Shown here: positions 37,633 to 56,380 of the stretch, piece by piece
Numbering within the stretch: position 1 is the first letter of the stretch
How the letters are laid out: each line of letters begins with the position of its first letter
Source of the DNA: Anarhynchus alexandrinus
Lineage: Eukaryota > Chordata > Aves > Charadriiformes > Charadriidae
DNA: 64,000 nucleotides
Direction of reading: 5' to 3'
Assembly (NCBI GenBank): GCA_008711295.1
Contig: VUYV01000213.1
Location: 408,187 to 472,186, forward strand
The notes under the pieces: generated by a model
What the model was told of the DNA's origin: nothing
The model's database searches: none
The model's input: the letters and a program-made list of their open reading frames with translations, nothing else
Made by a program: the position numbers and the translations under genes

Positions 37633-37842
37633 ATATTGGGAAGAAATTTTTCTCTATGAGGCTGATAAGACACTGCGACAGGTTTCCCGGAGTTGTTGTT
37701 GATGTCCCATCCCTGGAAGTGTTCAAGGCCAGGCTGTATGGCAACCTGGTCTAGTGGGAGGTATCCCTGCCCATGGCAGGGGGCTTGGAACTACATGATC
37801 TTTAAGGTTCCTTCCAACTTAAACCTTTCTGTGATTCTGTGA
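36666..37842 (+). mobile_element. CR1 LINE, 5'-truncated, inactive
   Basis: This is the 3' part of a CR1 non-LTR retrotransposon in the same orientation as DAPK1. A reverse transcriptase fragment is open from 36666 to about 37214. It contains motif A (FCKAFDTV, about 36711-36734), the IPQGSVLG block (about 36876-36900) and motif C. Motif C reads FADN where active CR1 has FADD, so a catalytic aspartate is lost. The frame shifts near 37105, and ORF2 C-terminal sequence resumes in another frame at 37222-37632 (blocks [19 protein letters not shown] and [15 protein letters not shown]). The element ends in the CR1 3' hallmark, two TTCTGTGA octamers at 37827-37842, with no poly(A) tail. Many internal differences from the family show an old, dead copy. 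Confidence 0.93.
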
Positions 37843-43736
<5,894 letters not shown>

Positions 43737-46700
43737 AGAAAAAGGAAGGAAATTAGTAAATGGAATTTGTGTTCTTGAGGCCAAAATAAAATGTCTTTGA
43801 ACTGGATTTGTAACAAAAAATGCAGCAAAAATTAGTTATAGCTTTGCTTACACTACTGTAGCTTGAGTAGTTTCTGTCTCTTTCTTTGGGGAATACATCT
43901 TTGTCAAGAAGGCAATAAATACAAGAAAATTTCAGGAATTAGTGCTGTTAAATATTTGAAGTCTTTACTTTTGAAACATCTTTATCTAGAAAATCAAAGA
44001 TCAAAGTAGGCTCTCGCTTGTGAAGTGAAATACTTCAGGATTGTCTGTCATTTATTTCCATGTGCAAAAATATGTAGTAACTGGAACAAATATATCTTCC
44101 ATAAGGCAGGCTGTCATTTGTGGGCAACTTTTTTTTTAAATTAGAATACCATGTAATACAAAAACATCTGACCAGAACTTTCCAAAGAGAGCTTTGATAC
44201 AGAGTTAGAATTAACTGAAAGCACTTTGTACCCTTCCAGTGTGTGAAGAGTACTCCTCTCTAAGCCTCTGAAATCTATTACATAAAGAGTTAACTCTTTT
44301 AGGAAGTTAATTTCTTACGTTAATTTTGAGGAAGTCATGACAGCAAAGGGGGTGCGGCAAAATACCTCTTGAAGGGTGGAAGGGGAAGTGATGTGCAGAG
44401 AAAGTTTATTGGAAATACTGAAATGTTTCTGGGTCACTGGTTCTGCTTTTTTCCAGGGTCCTGCCCATCTTCGGTTGGGATGCAGGGAGGTCCCAAGTAG
44501 AGGGAAGATGAGGAAGTGAATCTAGGGAGCACACTGCTGGTGGTAGCAATGGGGAAGAAGTACAAATCCCCTACTTGCTCATTCGTAATTCTCTGAAGCA
44601 GAACATAGCTGAGGGATGGACATGGATACTGTCCTCTGTAGGGCTTCTACCATGTAGTAGAGTGCCAGCTCTAACTGGAGAATACCAGCTTTCTGGAAAA
44701 ATATTCTTGTTAAAGCTCTGTTTACAAAGGCACTTGTGAATTCAAAAATCATTGCTTTATTTTGGAGCTGTGTTGAGATACACTTCATCCCTTAACCAAG
44801 TGTTCCCAGATTATCCTTTTTGTTTTATCCCTGGTGTAGGTAGTATTGCACATCCATAATATGTAAAGCAAGAGGCTGGAGTGGAGGGCCAAGGCCAGGT
44901 GACCAAAAAATGACAATTTCCAATTCTGCAGTGTCTACAGACTGCAGAAGTGCACCTTGATTAAGACCATAATTTCTATAATGTTTCCTGTAGTTTGTGC
45001 ACTCCTTTGCTCTCAGCCCTTGTAACAGGGAAAGAAAAGATTTCAATTGCAGCGTGCAGTGACCGTTATGCCGATGTCCATGTGACTGCATTTTTATTCT
45101 GATGTCTAACTCTTAATCTGAGTAGAAAGAGCTGCAACGCTGAAAGCTGGAATTGATGTGTGTGAGTCTTTTGTAGCCTGGGTGAATTACTGTAGAAAGT
45201 GAAACTTTTCTGATGCAACGTTAGTGATTATAAATACATAACTGTTTTGAATGACAAATCTCCTGGCATCCTGTTAGTTAAAACCAAACTTAGAAAAAGG
45301 TTTTCTGTTTTGGCACAGAAGCTGAATTTTAGGAAACAACTCTCTTTAGCAATGCACTTGCTGCTCTTTTTTTTTTTTAGTTATATTTATTCTCACTGTT
45401 GATATTCACTGAGCGTACTGCTTGTATTAATGACAGTATATACATTGCTTACAACAGTCCCCGAACTTTCCTTCAATGTAATAGTTTTCATAGCTTTCGT
45501 AAAGGTCACCGAATCATGTGGATTTTGGACTCCTTCAAAATACTGACCAAGTAAGAAATCGAGGTGTTGTTAAGTCAAAGCTTGCAGGACAGAGTTTCTG
45601 TGCACAACATCTACTTGCAGAAATGCAGCTAGAGTAGAGGAGGCATTATGTGCCCACAGACATTATGTTACCCAGAGACAACTGCGGCTTCAGAAGGATG
45701 GCTGCCTGCGTACGTGCTGCCTTGCAGCGTAGCCCCAGTCCTGCTGCATGTAAGCAAGTTGCTTTCTCTAGCAAGTTTAAGCTTAGGAGTAGATTAATCT
45801 TTCATCCTAAGTACAATTTAGAGTGAAAATGAGGCACTGCTTGCCACTCGAGGAACTTAGCCCTTAAGTAGGTTGTATTAATATTGGAAGTATGAAGGTC
45901 TGAATCCCAGATCATCAGATGCAGGTAAGTTCTGGATGTTGCAGAGTGCTGCTGTCTCCAGAGATCCTTTTGTTCAAATGATCTTAAATCTGGATCACTG
46001 CATCCTCCCTAATCTTTCTTAAGGCGCAGTAATTTTTCTACCTACACTGAGTAAAATACAGACTTAGAGCGTTTCAAAAAATATGCATTTTTAACAATGA
46101 GCTAGTTTATATGAAATATAAAGCTAGAACATGGTGACATATCTAGAAATCACTTAATCCATTTCTATGCTTCAAAAGAAGATCAACTCAACTGCCTATA
46201 AGGATAGAAAAAACGTGCCGCATAGCAGCAGTAACTGAAAAATGAAGCTTTTAATGCTCTTAGCTAAATACATATTGCAGGCTTTTTCATGATGGGTCAA
46301 AGTAAGTGCTTATATGCAGAAAGCATGTTAAAAACTGTGCAAGGAAAATTAGATGGTTTTTGAGAGGAAGTCAATACCACTGAGAATCTGGAACACAAAT
46401 GGATGGAAACCCAAAGGATGGTGGTGGTGTTATTGTTTTATTTCAGCCAATTAAAGCCATTAGATGAATAAAATGACAGTGCACCTATTTCTCATTTCAA
46501 TTTGATACAAGCTTTTTAATTTCCAGTGATCTGCTGTTATTTCTCATTTTAAGTTCTGGAAAAAGTTAGGCAATCAGCCCTCCAAAGACTTGACGTTTTC
46601 CCTTCTTCACAAATTCCATCTGGAAGTCTAACTAGAAGCCTCATTCTTGTTCCACAAGGAGCACTCATGTGAATAAAATGCATGCTTAACCTGAGCCCAT

Positions 46701-49700
46701 GTAATTATTCAGCGGTCATGCTCCAAATTTGCCATCTCTAGTGCTGCACAACAGCACATTCAAATCCTACCAAAGGAAAAAAGCACTGTTTTTAATGAAA
46801 GGAGCAAAGTGGCTGGTTTTGGCACCAGTGGTTTTTATCCATTGCTTTCACAAGTACACTGTGATTGTTGTTGTAGCATCAAGGCCTAAAACAAATTATT
46901 TTCCCTGTTAAACAAAACCAATACTAAAGTAACAAAGAGCAGCGATGTTCAGTTCAGCATGTTTCAACATTTTTATGTTTCAAGATAAAAATGCATAGAT
47001 TGAGTTGGTAGGTCACAGGCTCTGTTTTCCCTGGAAGGAAAGGGGTTAGAGTGTTATGTGTTATGCTACAGAGTTATGGGGGTTTGGGTAAAAATGGTTC
47101 AATAAAAAAAAAAAAGAAATGCTTGGCACTGTCTTCCCCCTCCTGTCCCCCCAGACTGGAGAGGATTCGAATGCCCCAGCCCTTTCTGTCTTTGGAATAA
47201 CTTTTAAAAAATTATTTAGATGCCGTAAGTTAAAGCTTATATGCAGTAAGCCAAAGAATAATTAATTTGCTGTGTTTTCAGATAATTGTTCCATTCAGTT
47301 CAGTTATGGTGAGACTGTTGATATGATACTTAGAATAACTGGTAGTGGGAGAGAAAGGAGCTAGAACACCTAAAGCAAAGCAGTGGAGATGATGTTTACA
47401 TGTTTGGAAGAATAGTGGATTGGAATTATAAAAGACGTGAAACTTCATACTGAAGAAAAATCCTGGAAGGGAAACATCTTGGCAAATATAGGAACTTAGA
47501 TGGTTTGTACTTTAAATGGGACTGCACTTAAAAATGGACTGGCCTGGCCCCAAAAGCAAATGGATAGAGTCCAAGAATTTCCTACTGGAATACCGCTGCC
47601 TAAGGAAGAGAATTTTTTTTGTGCACGTGGGATGGGGAGGAGGGGAGAATACAGGGAAGTGGGGAGGAAGGCAGATACTTTTTATATTGATGCTAGTTAT
47701 GCAGCAGGATTTGTAGATTAATCCTTTTGCCAATGCTGCAGATTGATGGGTAACCACATGATGTGCCATCTGCCACTTAGCTGTTAAGTTAAATTTAGAC
47801 TTTGTGCATACATGTTTTTATTTTTTATTCTTAAAACAATTGTTACAAGTGTTATTCAGCTGTCTAGATAAAAGAGGAAATAACTTTGAAAGTAATAGAT
47901 TTGTATTTTTTAATATGAGGTATGTAGAACCTTTAAATTATTAACTTACAGATTACTATTTATTCTTTTATTTAGATTATAGTAAAGAATATGTTTAAAA
48001 CTGTGTTTTAACTTGAGCATGCTATATGAGTCCACCTGTTTCATACATCCATAGTTGAGAACTTGACAGGTTCTGTCTGGTTGTTTCTCTCAACATAGTA
48101 AATAAGCTCTACTGAGTATTGAAGGTGCTGGGAAAGTATGAATGCCACGTTTGGGGTGCAGCACTTACTTTAATCCAGAAAGGAAGCATAATTGTCAGGG
48201 TTGGGTGTTTTGGTTTTTGTTCTTTGGTTTTTGTTTTCCCCAAGTATGTTTCTTTGATGTGCTTTGACATTTTATTGTGAAGGTAAGCTAGGCAAGTTGG
48301 AAGGAAACCAAGTGTTGTGCTTAGGACATAGTATATGCAGCAAGAGGGTGATTTGGAGAAGGGCATCTCTCCTAGGAGAGACTTTGTGGGGAGTACTGAT
48401 TCATTTCTTTAACTCTGCCTCAGGAAGAGACCTGAGTACATGGCCATCCTCCTGGAATCAGGCGAATGTGTAAGCACATGGAAAAGCAATAATGAAGAGA
48501 GCAGAGCTGGAAGGAGCAAGGAGGAATTTGTAATTTTTCCAAGTTTTGCACGCAATGGCTTGAATGCCTAGACCCAGCGAGATATGGGAGAGGTGGACTC
48601 GAGGGTGCTGAGGTTGGAGGCGAAGCTGAAGATCATAAAAACCTGGAATTAAGAAAGCTTAGTGAGGAAAATATAGTGGGCTGACTGTTGAGAAAATAAT
48701 GAGAAGGAGACAGTTCAATTATACTAAAAGAACTCAGTGAATGGGACGAAGAGGGCTGAAGGTGGTGAACACCAGCAATAGACAGTCTATGAAACCATGC
48801 AGCTGTTTCAAAAATCAGTGTTTCAAAGAAGTGTCAAGGCAAACAAGTGGTGTTTTGTTTGTATTGCAAAACTGTGACCCAGAAAGACTACTAGCAATAC
48901 AGCAAAATGAGTGGTGCCCATAGTGGGCCACCTGGTGACAGCAGGCCTCATTTATTGGATGTATTGTAACCAGGACATAATTCATGATTGGGTTGGAATA
49001 AAGGAAAGGAGGGTGAGTAGTAGGAGCTGTCATGCTCCAAACTCTCTTAAATCTTGGACTTGTCAGTTCTGCCCCTGCCATTACTTCTAATCAGGAGGTG
49101 GAGTAAACTCATGACATGGTTGCAGCTGTATGTTTAAAGCAATAAGACATTTTATTCAAGGGTCTTCACTGGAAAGCATAGTGTAAATAGCAGTATTACA
49201 TTTAACAGACAGGAGCTATTTCCAGTAATCAAGTGCTTCCCAAAATTATTCCATTGTATTGATGCTGAAAAGAGAAATAATACCCAGAGAAATAGTTTGA
49301 AGACCTCTATGTGAATGCTTAAATCTTCTAAAGTATCCATCAGTATTAAGTCTTACACATTTATGTAACATTTTGTATGAGGTTTTGTATCATGTCTTGA
49401 TCATAAAGTAATAATTTCACATGTGGGGTTTTTTTCACTTATTTTGCATCTAAATTGTATAAATCCCTCTTTTTGTTGGCTAGGAAAGAAACTTATAAGG
49501 GTTATTTTTAATGCCATAAGAACTGTGAAGATAAACTGGGAAAATAAAACTTAAACTCATTTTACAGTTATCTAAATTGAGGGAAATCGAGTCATAGGGA
49601 GTTTTTCTTTCCCTTAAAAAAGGTGAAAAATCAATAAAAATGTTAAGCTGAATTTAAGACTAAGTAATGTAGTATATAGAAACATGGGACTTAGGCAGCT

Positions 49701-52504
49701 TCAGAGGTTAAGCTTAAGGATTGTTCAGAGTCTTTAAGATCCATCTTTCTTGTAAAGCATTTTCTTCTGAGCAGGCAGCTTTTGAAGGGCTTACTGAAAT
49801 CTCTCTTACACTATTGAGTTGTCATCTGCCAATTTGAGTTTACGGATGTTAACTCTTACTTAAAGTCCTGGGTAAACTTAGTTATTTAGTATTTTTAAAC
49901 AATTATGAAATGCTTTGGTAAGCCTTGACTGTGTCTCACAATGACATGCTTTGTGTGGCAGTTCCGTTTAGATAATAAATATTTGTTAGGTATTGTATAT
50001 ACAGAAGACTCATATTTGGTTCGTACAGAGCTTTCCATTCTTCGCTGTAAATACCGTATTCTTCTTCCTCATTATTTTGAACTAAGACCAATGGTATCTT
50101 TAAATAAAGGCAAACTTGTGTTCAATGCAGATTGTCTTCAGAGGTGATGCTCTTTGTGATTTGTTTATATTAAATTTACTATACATGTTTCTGTTTTAAC
50201 TCTTGATTATAATTTAATATCTTTGCCTTTATTTTGGGTAATTAATGTTCTTGAACACCATTTATTTTTTCCTTTACTTTAATGTGTGATACATCGTGAC
50301 TCAAGTACCTAAACGTACCTTTAAAGTGGTGAAGTAAACCACAGTTTGGCCACATTTAATTAAAGGTCAAGGAGGTGGACTACGTAAGGAAAGTACAAAT
50401 GGCCTCTTTTTCAAACAGAATCTATGCTGCTGTTTTTTCAAGAGTTTTCATAACTGTTTTCACGTTGAATTACACAATAAAGCATCTCTAACTTTGCATT
50501 TTGGAATTCCTTCCACTCTTTTCCCCACTCTTGAGTTCATATGTTAATACTCAGGAATAGCACAGAGCAGACACATTTGCAACTTCATGGGGAGATCTGA
50601 TGTTACCCAGTTGGAACATATTTTGTACACTGAAATCCTGTTCATTTTAGAGCCCTGACTTGAAACAAAGTCTTCCTTAAAGTGGAAAAAATATGAGGGT
50701 GCTCTCCTGGGATAAAAGACAGGACTGAGCTCCGATTTGGTTACATAGCAGCCATAACTTGGCACAGGCTATGCATTAACCTTCAGGCAAAGTCATCAGC
50801 AGGATGCAAATGTTGCAGGCTTTTTGACTCTTGATTTTTTTTTCAAGGTGCTGTGTTTCTCATTAAAACCCTTTCAAGGACAGTACCTCAGTTACAGCTT
50901 ACAAATATAGAATATACCAAATACCTGTCAAGTCAGTCCACAGTATAGTGTGTATAAAATAAAGTATAAACAAAATATCATGCAGTCATATTTTATTTCT
51001 GTATCCTGTTTTTACAATGCTCTTGTCATGATGTATAGAGATATACTGACATATGTACACAGAGTGAATGAAAGCATTTGCATGCATTGCATGTAAACAA
51101 GAGGAGGACAATTTTTTTTTAAAATTGTCCTTTCTTCCACTTGACAAAATTAAGCCTAATCATCATGAGATTACATTTTTTTCTAAACTTCTTGTTTCTA
51201 ATTGTGAACAATTCTTTAGTTGTCTGCAGTTGAAGTTTACTGTCAAACTGCTGATATATAGGATCAATTTTCCATCATCTCTGTGTGATGGACTGTACTA
51301 GTCAATAAGTGCTTTTCAGCTCAGGAAATGTATGCACAGGTTTATGCATGCATGCTCCCGCAGTTTAACTTGTTTCACATTAACTCTGTTGGAAAGTCTT
51401 TGTCATAGTTCTCTGAGTAGAATGAGAAAATCCCAAGTGGATCACCGCCTTTCCTTTACGTGAGGGTGTTGGGGAAGGGCCATGGGAAGGTGCACTGGTA
51501 TGCCTGGTCTTACTTTCAACATGTGGGTGCAATACACTAAAAGTATTCCAGATATCTCTCTCCTCATCCCTGTTTCTCTGAGCCAGCCAGAGCCATCTGA
51601 TTAATCTGCTCGTGTTTAACAGTAATTACTATTCTGGGGAGCTGTGTTCAGGGAGATACAATCTGGACTGAATCTGTACATGGATAACGGTCCGTGTAGT
51701 GAACCTTAGCCATGCCAGTCACACCCTTGATCACTTGCCTTTTTAAATGTGTGGCCCAGAAAGTGACGTGATACTATAATAAACTGATATAATAAAGACA
51801 CTTGGTAGCATAGTCTTCCATTCCGTACTGGATATGCATACATATATTTACACAGATAAAGAAGTAGTCTTCTGTATTTTCATCTCATGCTCTCTCTCTC
51901 TCTCTCTCTCTCAGTCCATCATCCCATGTAATTATTCCTCTAAAATTTTTCATACATGACTCAGAGCAATATAAATAAAAAATAATAATAAACAGTAAAC
52001 AATGTGGTGTCTTTCTTGTGCTCTATCATAGATCAAGTTCTTTATCATGCTTTTATGTCCTCCCTTAGGACTAGTGGCTCCTCTGGGTTTCTAAGAAAAC
52101 AGTAAAGAGACTGAAAAATCACTTTTCTGTAAGTTTAGTAAACATCTAGAGAAGTCTGTTAGCAGCCTAGTGAAATTGCAGAAAGCAGCAGAGCAACAGA
52201 GACCTCCTGTTTCATCAGCGTAATGTGCTGAGACTGACAGCACAAGAGGATTTCTGCAGCAGATAAATAAGCTGAAATGTGTTATGAACTGCTTTTAAAA
52301 TAACCAAGCCACAAAAATATGAAGCATGAGCTTATAAAATGCTGGAGAAAAGAACAGATTGGACAAATTCCATACTCCTGTGATTTTTTTACTTTCTGGT
52401 CATTCCTGCCATCTGACTTCAGTTATCCAAAGTTATGGTAGACAGTTTAGCCTGTGGGTATGCTTAAAAAGTTAACTTAGCCCACCTGCTTCTTCCAGTG
52501 TTTG
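43737..52504. other. Intron 1, AT-rich stretch between CR1 and the solo LTR
   Basis: About 8.8 kb of AT-rich sequence. A TC microsatellite at 51891 and a small hairpin near 44926-44947 (CTGCAGT / ACTGCAG arms) are the only structures noticed. No coding exon, RNA gene or transposon was recognised. Confidence 0.65.
51891..51912 (+). repeat. (TC)11 microsatellite
   Basis: Eleven uninterrupted TC units. The homopyrimidine tract is probably length-variable. Confidence 0.95.
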
Positions 52505-52509
52505 AAACC
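52505..52509 (+). repeat. Left target-site duplication of the solo LTR
   Basis: AAACC directly precedes the TGTC terminus of the LTR and is repeated exactly at 52877-52881 after its GACA terminus. Confidence 0.85.
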
Positions 52510-52876
52510 TGTCCTGGTTCCGGCAGGGATGGGGTTAATTTCCCCAGGGAGCCGGCAGGGGACACAGGTATTCCATCCCATGTGAGCCATGCCCAGGTTT
52601 TAGGGGGGAGGTGGCCGGGGGAGGGGGAGGAAGTCGCGGCGAGGAGCGGGCTGCGGCGGTCCGTGTCTGATCGGTGGGCGGCGGCACTGTAGTCGCGTTC
52701 GTATATTCCTTTACCGGTGTTATTGTTATTGTTTTCTCTTCCCTTTGCTGTTCTGTTAAACTGCCTTTATCTCAACCCCCGAGTTTTGCCTTTTTCTTCC
52801 GATTTTGCCCACGGCTGTGGGAGTCGAGCGAGCGGCTGCCTGGTTCTTTGTTGCTGGCTGAGGCCAAACCACGACA
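52510..52876 (+). mobile_element. Solo LTR of an avian endogenous retrovirus
   Basis: The 367-base element begins TGTC and ends GACA, matching inverted termini typical of LTRs. It is flanked by a perfect 5-base duplication (AAACC), which is characteristic of retroviral integration; 5 bases suits ERVL-type elements best. The sequence resembles a common LTR of non-galliform birds that opens with TGTCCTGGTT and carries a TTTATCTCAACCC segment near its end. Compared with that family as I remember it, this copy is shortened and lacks the usual TATA segment after the GTGAGCCATGCCCAGG-like region. No internal retroviral sequence adjoins it, so it is a solo LTR left by recombination between two LTRs. 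It sits in the sense orientation in DAPK1 intron 1. Confidence 0.88.
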
Positions 52877-52881
52877 AAACC
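52877..52881 (+). repeat. Right target-site duplication of the solo LTR
   Basis: AAACC directly follows the LTR end and is identical to the copy at 52505-52509. The identity of the two copies fits an insertion that is not very old, although five bases give little resolution. Confidence 0.85.
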
Positions 52882-55209
52882 TCGAACTCCAACTGCTTCA
52901 TCTTGTGATACCATCTGTCGTAGATACTATCAGAGTGTTTCTATTAATTTTATTAGTAAGTTTACAGTTACACTGTTCAAATTGTATTTGAATAGGCAGT
53001 ACAGCAGAGATTTCGGTTGATTATTATATCAGCAAAAAATGGTATCTGATATTGCAATGTTTTTTCCAACTAGAAGTATTTCATAGAGCAGTAATACGGA
53101 TTATTTTTAAAGTTGTTGGGTTGGGGTTTTTTTTTCTTAAAATATTACATAAGGGAAGAAGTCCTTTTTATACTTCAGATGTTTTGGTAAAATAACTTCA
53201 AATTAAATATTTGATGTATTCATACTGAAAGATAATCAAACTATTTTATCATCACATACATTGGGTCACTATACTGGGATCACAGTACTTCTGAAACTTG
53301 GTAATTTGATACCAAAAGATACTCTAAGTCAGAAATTAGGAAAGGGAATTTAAGACACAGTTACAGAGTTCACAGGTGTATAAACACATCTAGGCATAAC
53401 AAGGAACTCAGAAGTAAGGAAGTACCAGTTGTCAGTACATTTGTTTGTCTTTGCTTTATAAATCTGTCTGATTTTCCCCTCTGCTTCCCCTTCCTTGCTC
53501 TTATTGGCATTGCTGCTTTTACAAAATAATGCTAAGGAACGGGTATCACCATGCCCTTTACTGATGGGTATAAATTACAACTTGATTTAAACTCTGTACA
53601 TGTTGGAAATGTACTTCACGATTGCAGAACATGTGTTCTTCTGCCTTTGTACTTGCAGCACTCTACTATTTGTAGTTTCATGGTCAGGTTTAATTAAGTC
53701 CTTTGTATTTGCTTTTCTTTATCAGTGGTAGTTGGAAAAGACGAGTCCTAACAATGATCTCTGTGGTGCACCATCAGATTTCAGCTGGTGTGTTCTGCTG
53801 CTTAGCCACTCATACAGCATTTGAGGAGTATTTTCTCTTTAGCTTAAATGCTATATCACATTTAACTCCTCTTTTACCCTGTTTCTTTGGTACTGCTTTT
53901 CTCATGTGTCTCCCAAAGTTACTGCTTCTATTGTGCTATGGCCAGTGTGCCCTTTCCTATAACAAGTGTTTATGTGCAGCTGAAACATGTTTACAGTGGC
54001 AGTTTACATAGGCTTCAGGTGCTTGCTGCTCTTTCTCCTTCCAAGTAATTAGATGCTTGCTGTTCCTTCATGTTAGAGAGTGGTCAAGTACTTTGCTGCC
54101 ACTTAGACTCACTGTGGACTGTGAAAATGCATTTGTCCACCATGAACACAAAGCAGACAGCCCGACTGTCAACTGGGAGATGTGTGTCTGTGTCAGCACT
54201 TAAAGTGTAAACTTGTTACTTACCTGCAAAACTGTTTTGCCAAAGCTGTTTAAAAAAAAACCAAACAAAACCAAAAGAAAACACACACCAAAAACCAAAC
54301 AAACAAACAAAAAAAGAGAAATAGCCTAATGATCTATCCAGGATCCACGTATCCTTCAGTCATGGGTGTCCTGTGATGTTCTCATCTTCGTGTCGCTTGC
54401 CATTTCTTTTCAAAGCTCTCCAGTACTTGGAGAACTTGCAGTTAAACAATACTTTTGGCATTCTGTCAGTGTTTATGCTAGGGAATTAAACATTGCAGGG
54501 CAAGGGAAGGAGCACAAAAAAAAAAAAAAGGAGCACTATACAAGTATTTCTGACAAATATCGTACGAGCTTATCAGTCAGTCCTGCATTCATTCTCAATG
54601 TGTCTGTACTCTTTCGTTAGCTGCAAAATTAAAAACATGATTTGGGGAAAGGACCCTTATGTTCCCTAGAATGCCCTCTGGGGAGGAAAGAAAAGATGTG
54701 CATGCACACTTAGAGAAACTCTAGCTGGCAAGTTACTTTGTTTTAGCATATCTCAGTTTCTTTATCTATCAAGATCAATGAAGATTTATTCCTTGCAGGC
54801 CTAATGCTGGTAGCTAGCACTAAAGCTGCTGTTCCATGAAACAGGTTGTCTCTTGAGCATGGTACCCATGAAATGCTACCACTTCCCTGTCGCATCTGCT
54901 TGGAGTGCTCTATTAACCTATTAACCGTGGCTTACCCCACCCTGCTAATGCTGTTAATAGCTTATCTTCTCAATGGGCTAAGTATAATACATTGTGCTAG
55001 TGACTCTCAGCTGCGGTACTGTAATCATTATACGTACAAGAGAGGCTCTCAAGTGCCTCATAAAGTTTACTGTATTTCACAAGACCATAAAGAGGGAGAG
55101 AGGAAGCAGGGGGAAGAGGTTGCTTCCAATTTGGCATTACAGCTGAACTGAAGATGTGGTTTTGCTTCATTTAGAAGGTGGAGAGGGACTTAAGGTAGCT
55201 ATAACCCTT
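52882..55209. other. Intron 1 between the solo LTR and the CR1 tail
   Basis: AT-rich sequence without recognisable genes. An A/C-rich low-complexity tract lies at about 54250-54320. Confidence 0.65.
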
Positions 55210-55378
55210 CAGGTTTTCCAGAGAAGTTGTGGAGGCCCCATCCCTGGAAATGTTCAAGGCTTGGCTGGATGGGTCTTTGAGCAATCTGATCCAGTGGGAG
55301 GTGTCCCTGCCCATGGCACGGGGGTTGAAACTAGATGATCTTTAAGGTCCCTTCCAACCCAAACCATTCTATGATTCA
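55210..55378 (+). mobile_element. CR1 3' tail fragment
   Basis: About 170 bases match the 3' end of the same type of CR1 as the copy at 36.7 kb. They include the CCATCCCTGGAAATGTTCAA block, GAAACTAGATGATCTTTAAG and the terminal ATTCTATGATTCACA. It lacks any meaningful coding part. The insertion is plus-oriented, like the other two CR1 fragments in this window. Confidence 0.88.
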
Positions 55379-55463
55379 CAGTTTGTGGAGAAGTCTTCCT
55401 TTCCTTTGAAAAAGACTCAGTTAGGTACTGCTGCCTCATCGGTGAGTTTTGTGAGAGTCTATC

Positions 55464-56380
55464 TGTGGTGGGTTGACCCTGGCTGGACACCAGGTGCCCA
55501 CCAAGCCGCTCTTATCACTCCCCTTCCTCAACTGGACAGGGGGAGAAAAATATGACAAAAGGCTCATGGTTCAAGATATGGACAGGGGGGGATCACGCAC
55601 CAGTTACTGTCATGGGCAAAGCAGACTCGACTCAGGGAAATTAATTTAATTTATTGCCAATCAAATCAGAGTAGGATAATGAGAAATAAAAAACAAATCT
55701 TAAAAAGCATCTTCCCTCCACCCCTCCTTTCTTCCTGGGCTCAACTTCACTCCTGGTTTCGCTACCTCCTCCCCCCAAACAGCACAGGGGGATGGAGAAT
55801 GTGGGTTGCGGTCAGTTTATCACACATTGTCTCTGCCACTCCTTCCTCCTCACTCTCTTCACCTGCTACACTGTGGGGTCCCACCTGCAGGGTCACAAGT
55901 CCTGCCATGAAACCTGCTCCAGTGAGGGCTCCTCTCTCCACAGGTCCTGACAGGAGCCTGCTCCAGCACAGGCTTCCCACAGGGTCACAGCCTTCTTCAG
56001 GCATCCACTTGCTCTAGCATGGGGTCCTCCATGGGCTGCAGGGGGACAGTCTGCCTCACCACAGGCTTCACCACTGGCTGCAGGGGAATCTCTTTCTGGT
56101 ATCTAAAGCACCTCCTCCCCCTCCTTCACTGACCTTGGTGTCTGCAGAGTTGTTTCTATCCCATATTCTCACTCCTCTCTTCTAGCTGCTGTTGTGCAGC
56201 AGGGTTTTTTCCCCTTCCTAAATACCTTATCCTAGAGCTGCTATTACCTTTGCTGATGGGCCAGTGGTGGGTCCATCTTGGAACTGGCTGGCATTGGGTC
56301 TGTGGATATAAGGGAAGCTTCAGGCATCTTCTTACAGAAGCCACTCCTGTAATTTCCCCCACTACCAAAACCTTGCCACA
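55464..56380 (-). mobile_element. Endogenous-retrovirus LTR, probably a solo copy
   Basis: About 917 bases match, from memory, a widespread avian LTR. On the minus strand it starts TGTGGCAAGGTTTTGG and ends in CAACCCACCACA. The TGTGG/CCACA termini and an AATAAA on the minus strand near 55650 support minus orientation. Several copies of a short motif related to TGCTCCAGCACAGG occur at about 55910-56030, an internal minisatellite typical of this LTR. I found no convincing target duplication at these boundaries (ctatc left, caaac right), so an end may be misplaced by a few bases or the duplication has mutated. No internal gag or pol sequence adjoins it. Confidence 0.75.

Noticed and set aside
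54250..54320. A/C-rich tract considered as a retroposon tail
   Set aside because: No retroposon body or target duplication was seen; recorded as low-complexity sequence only.
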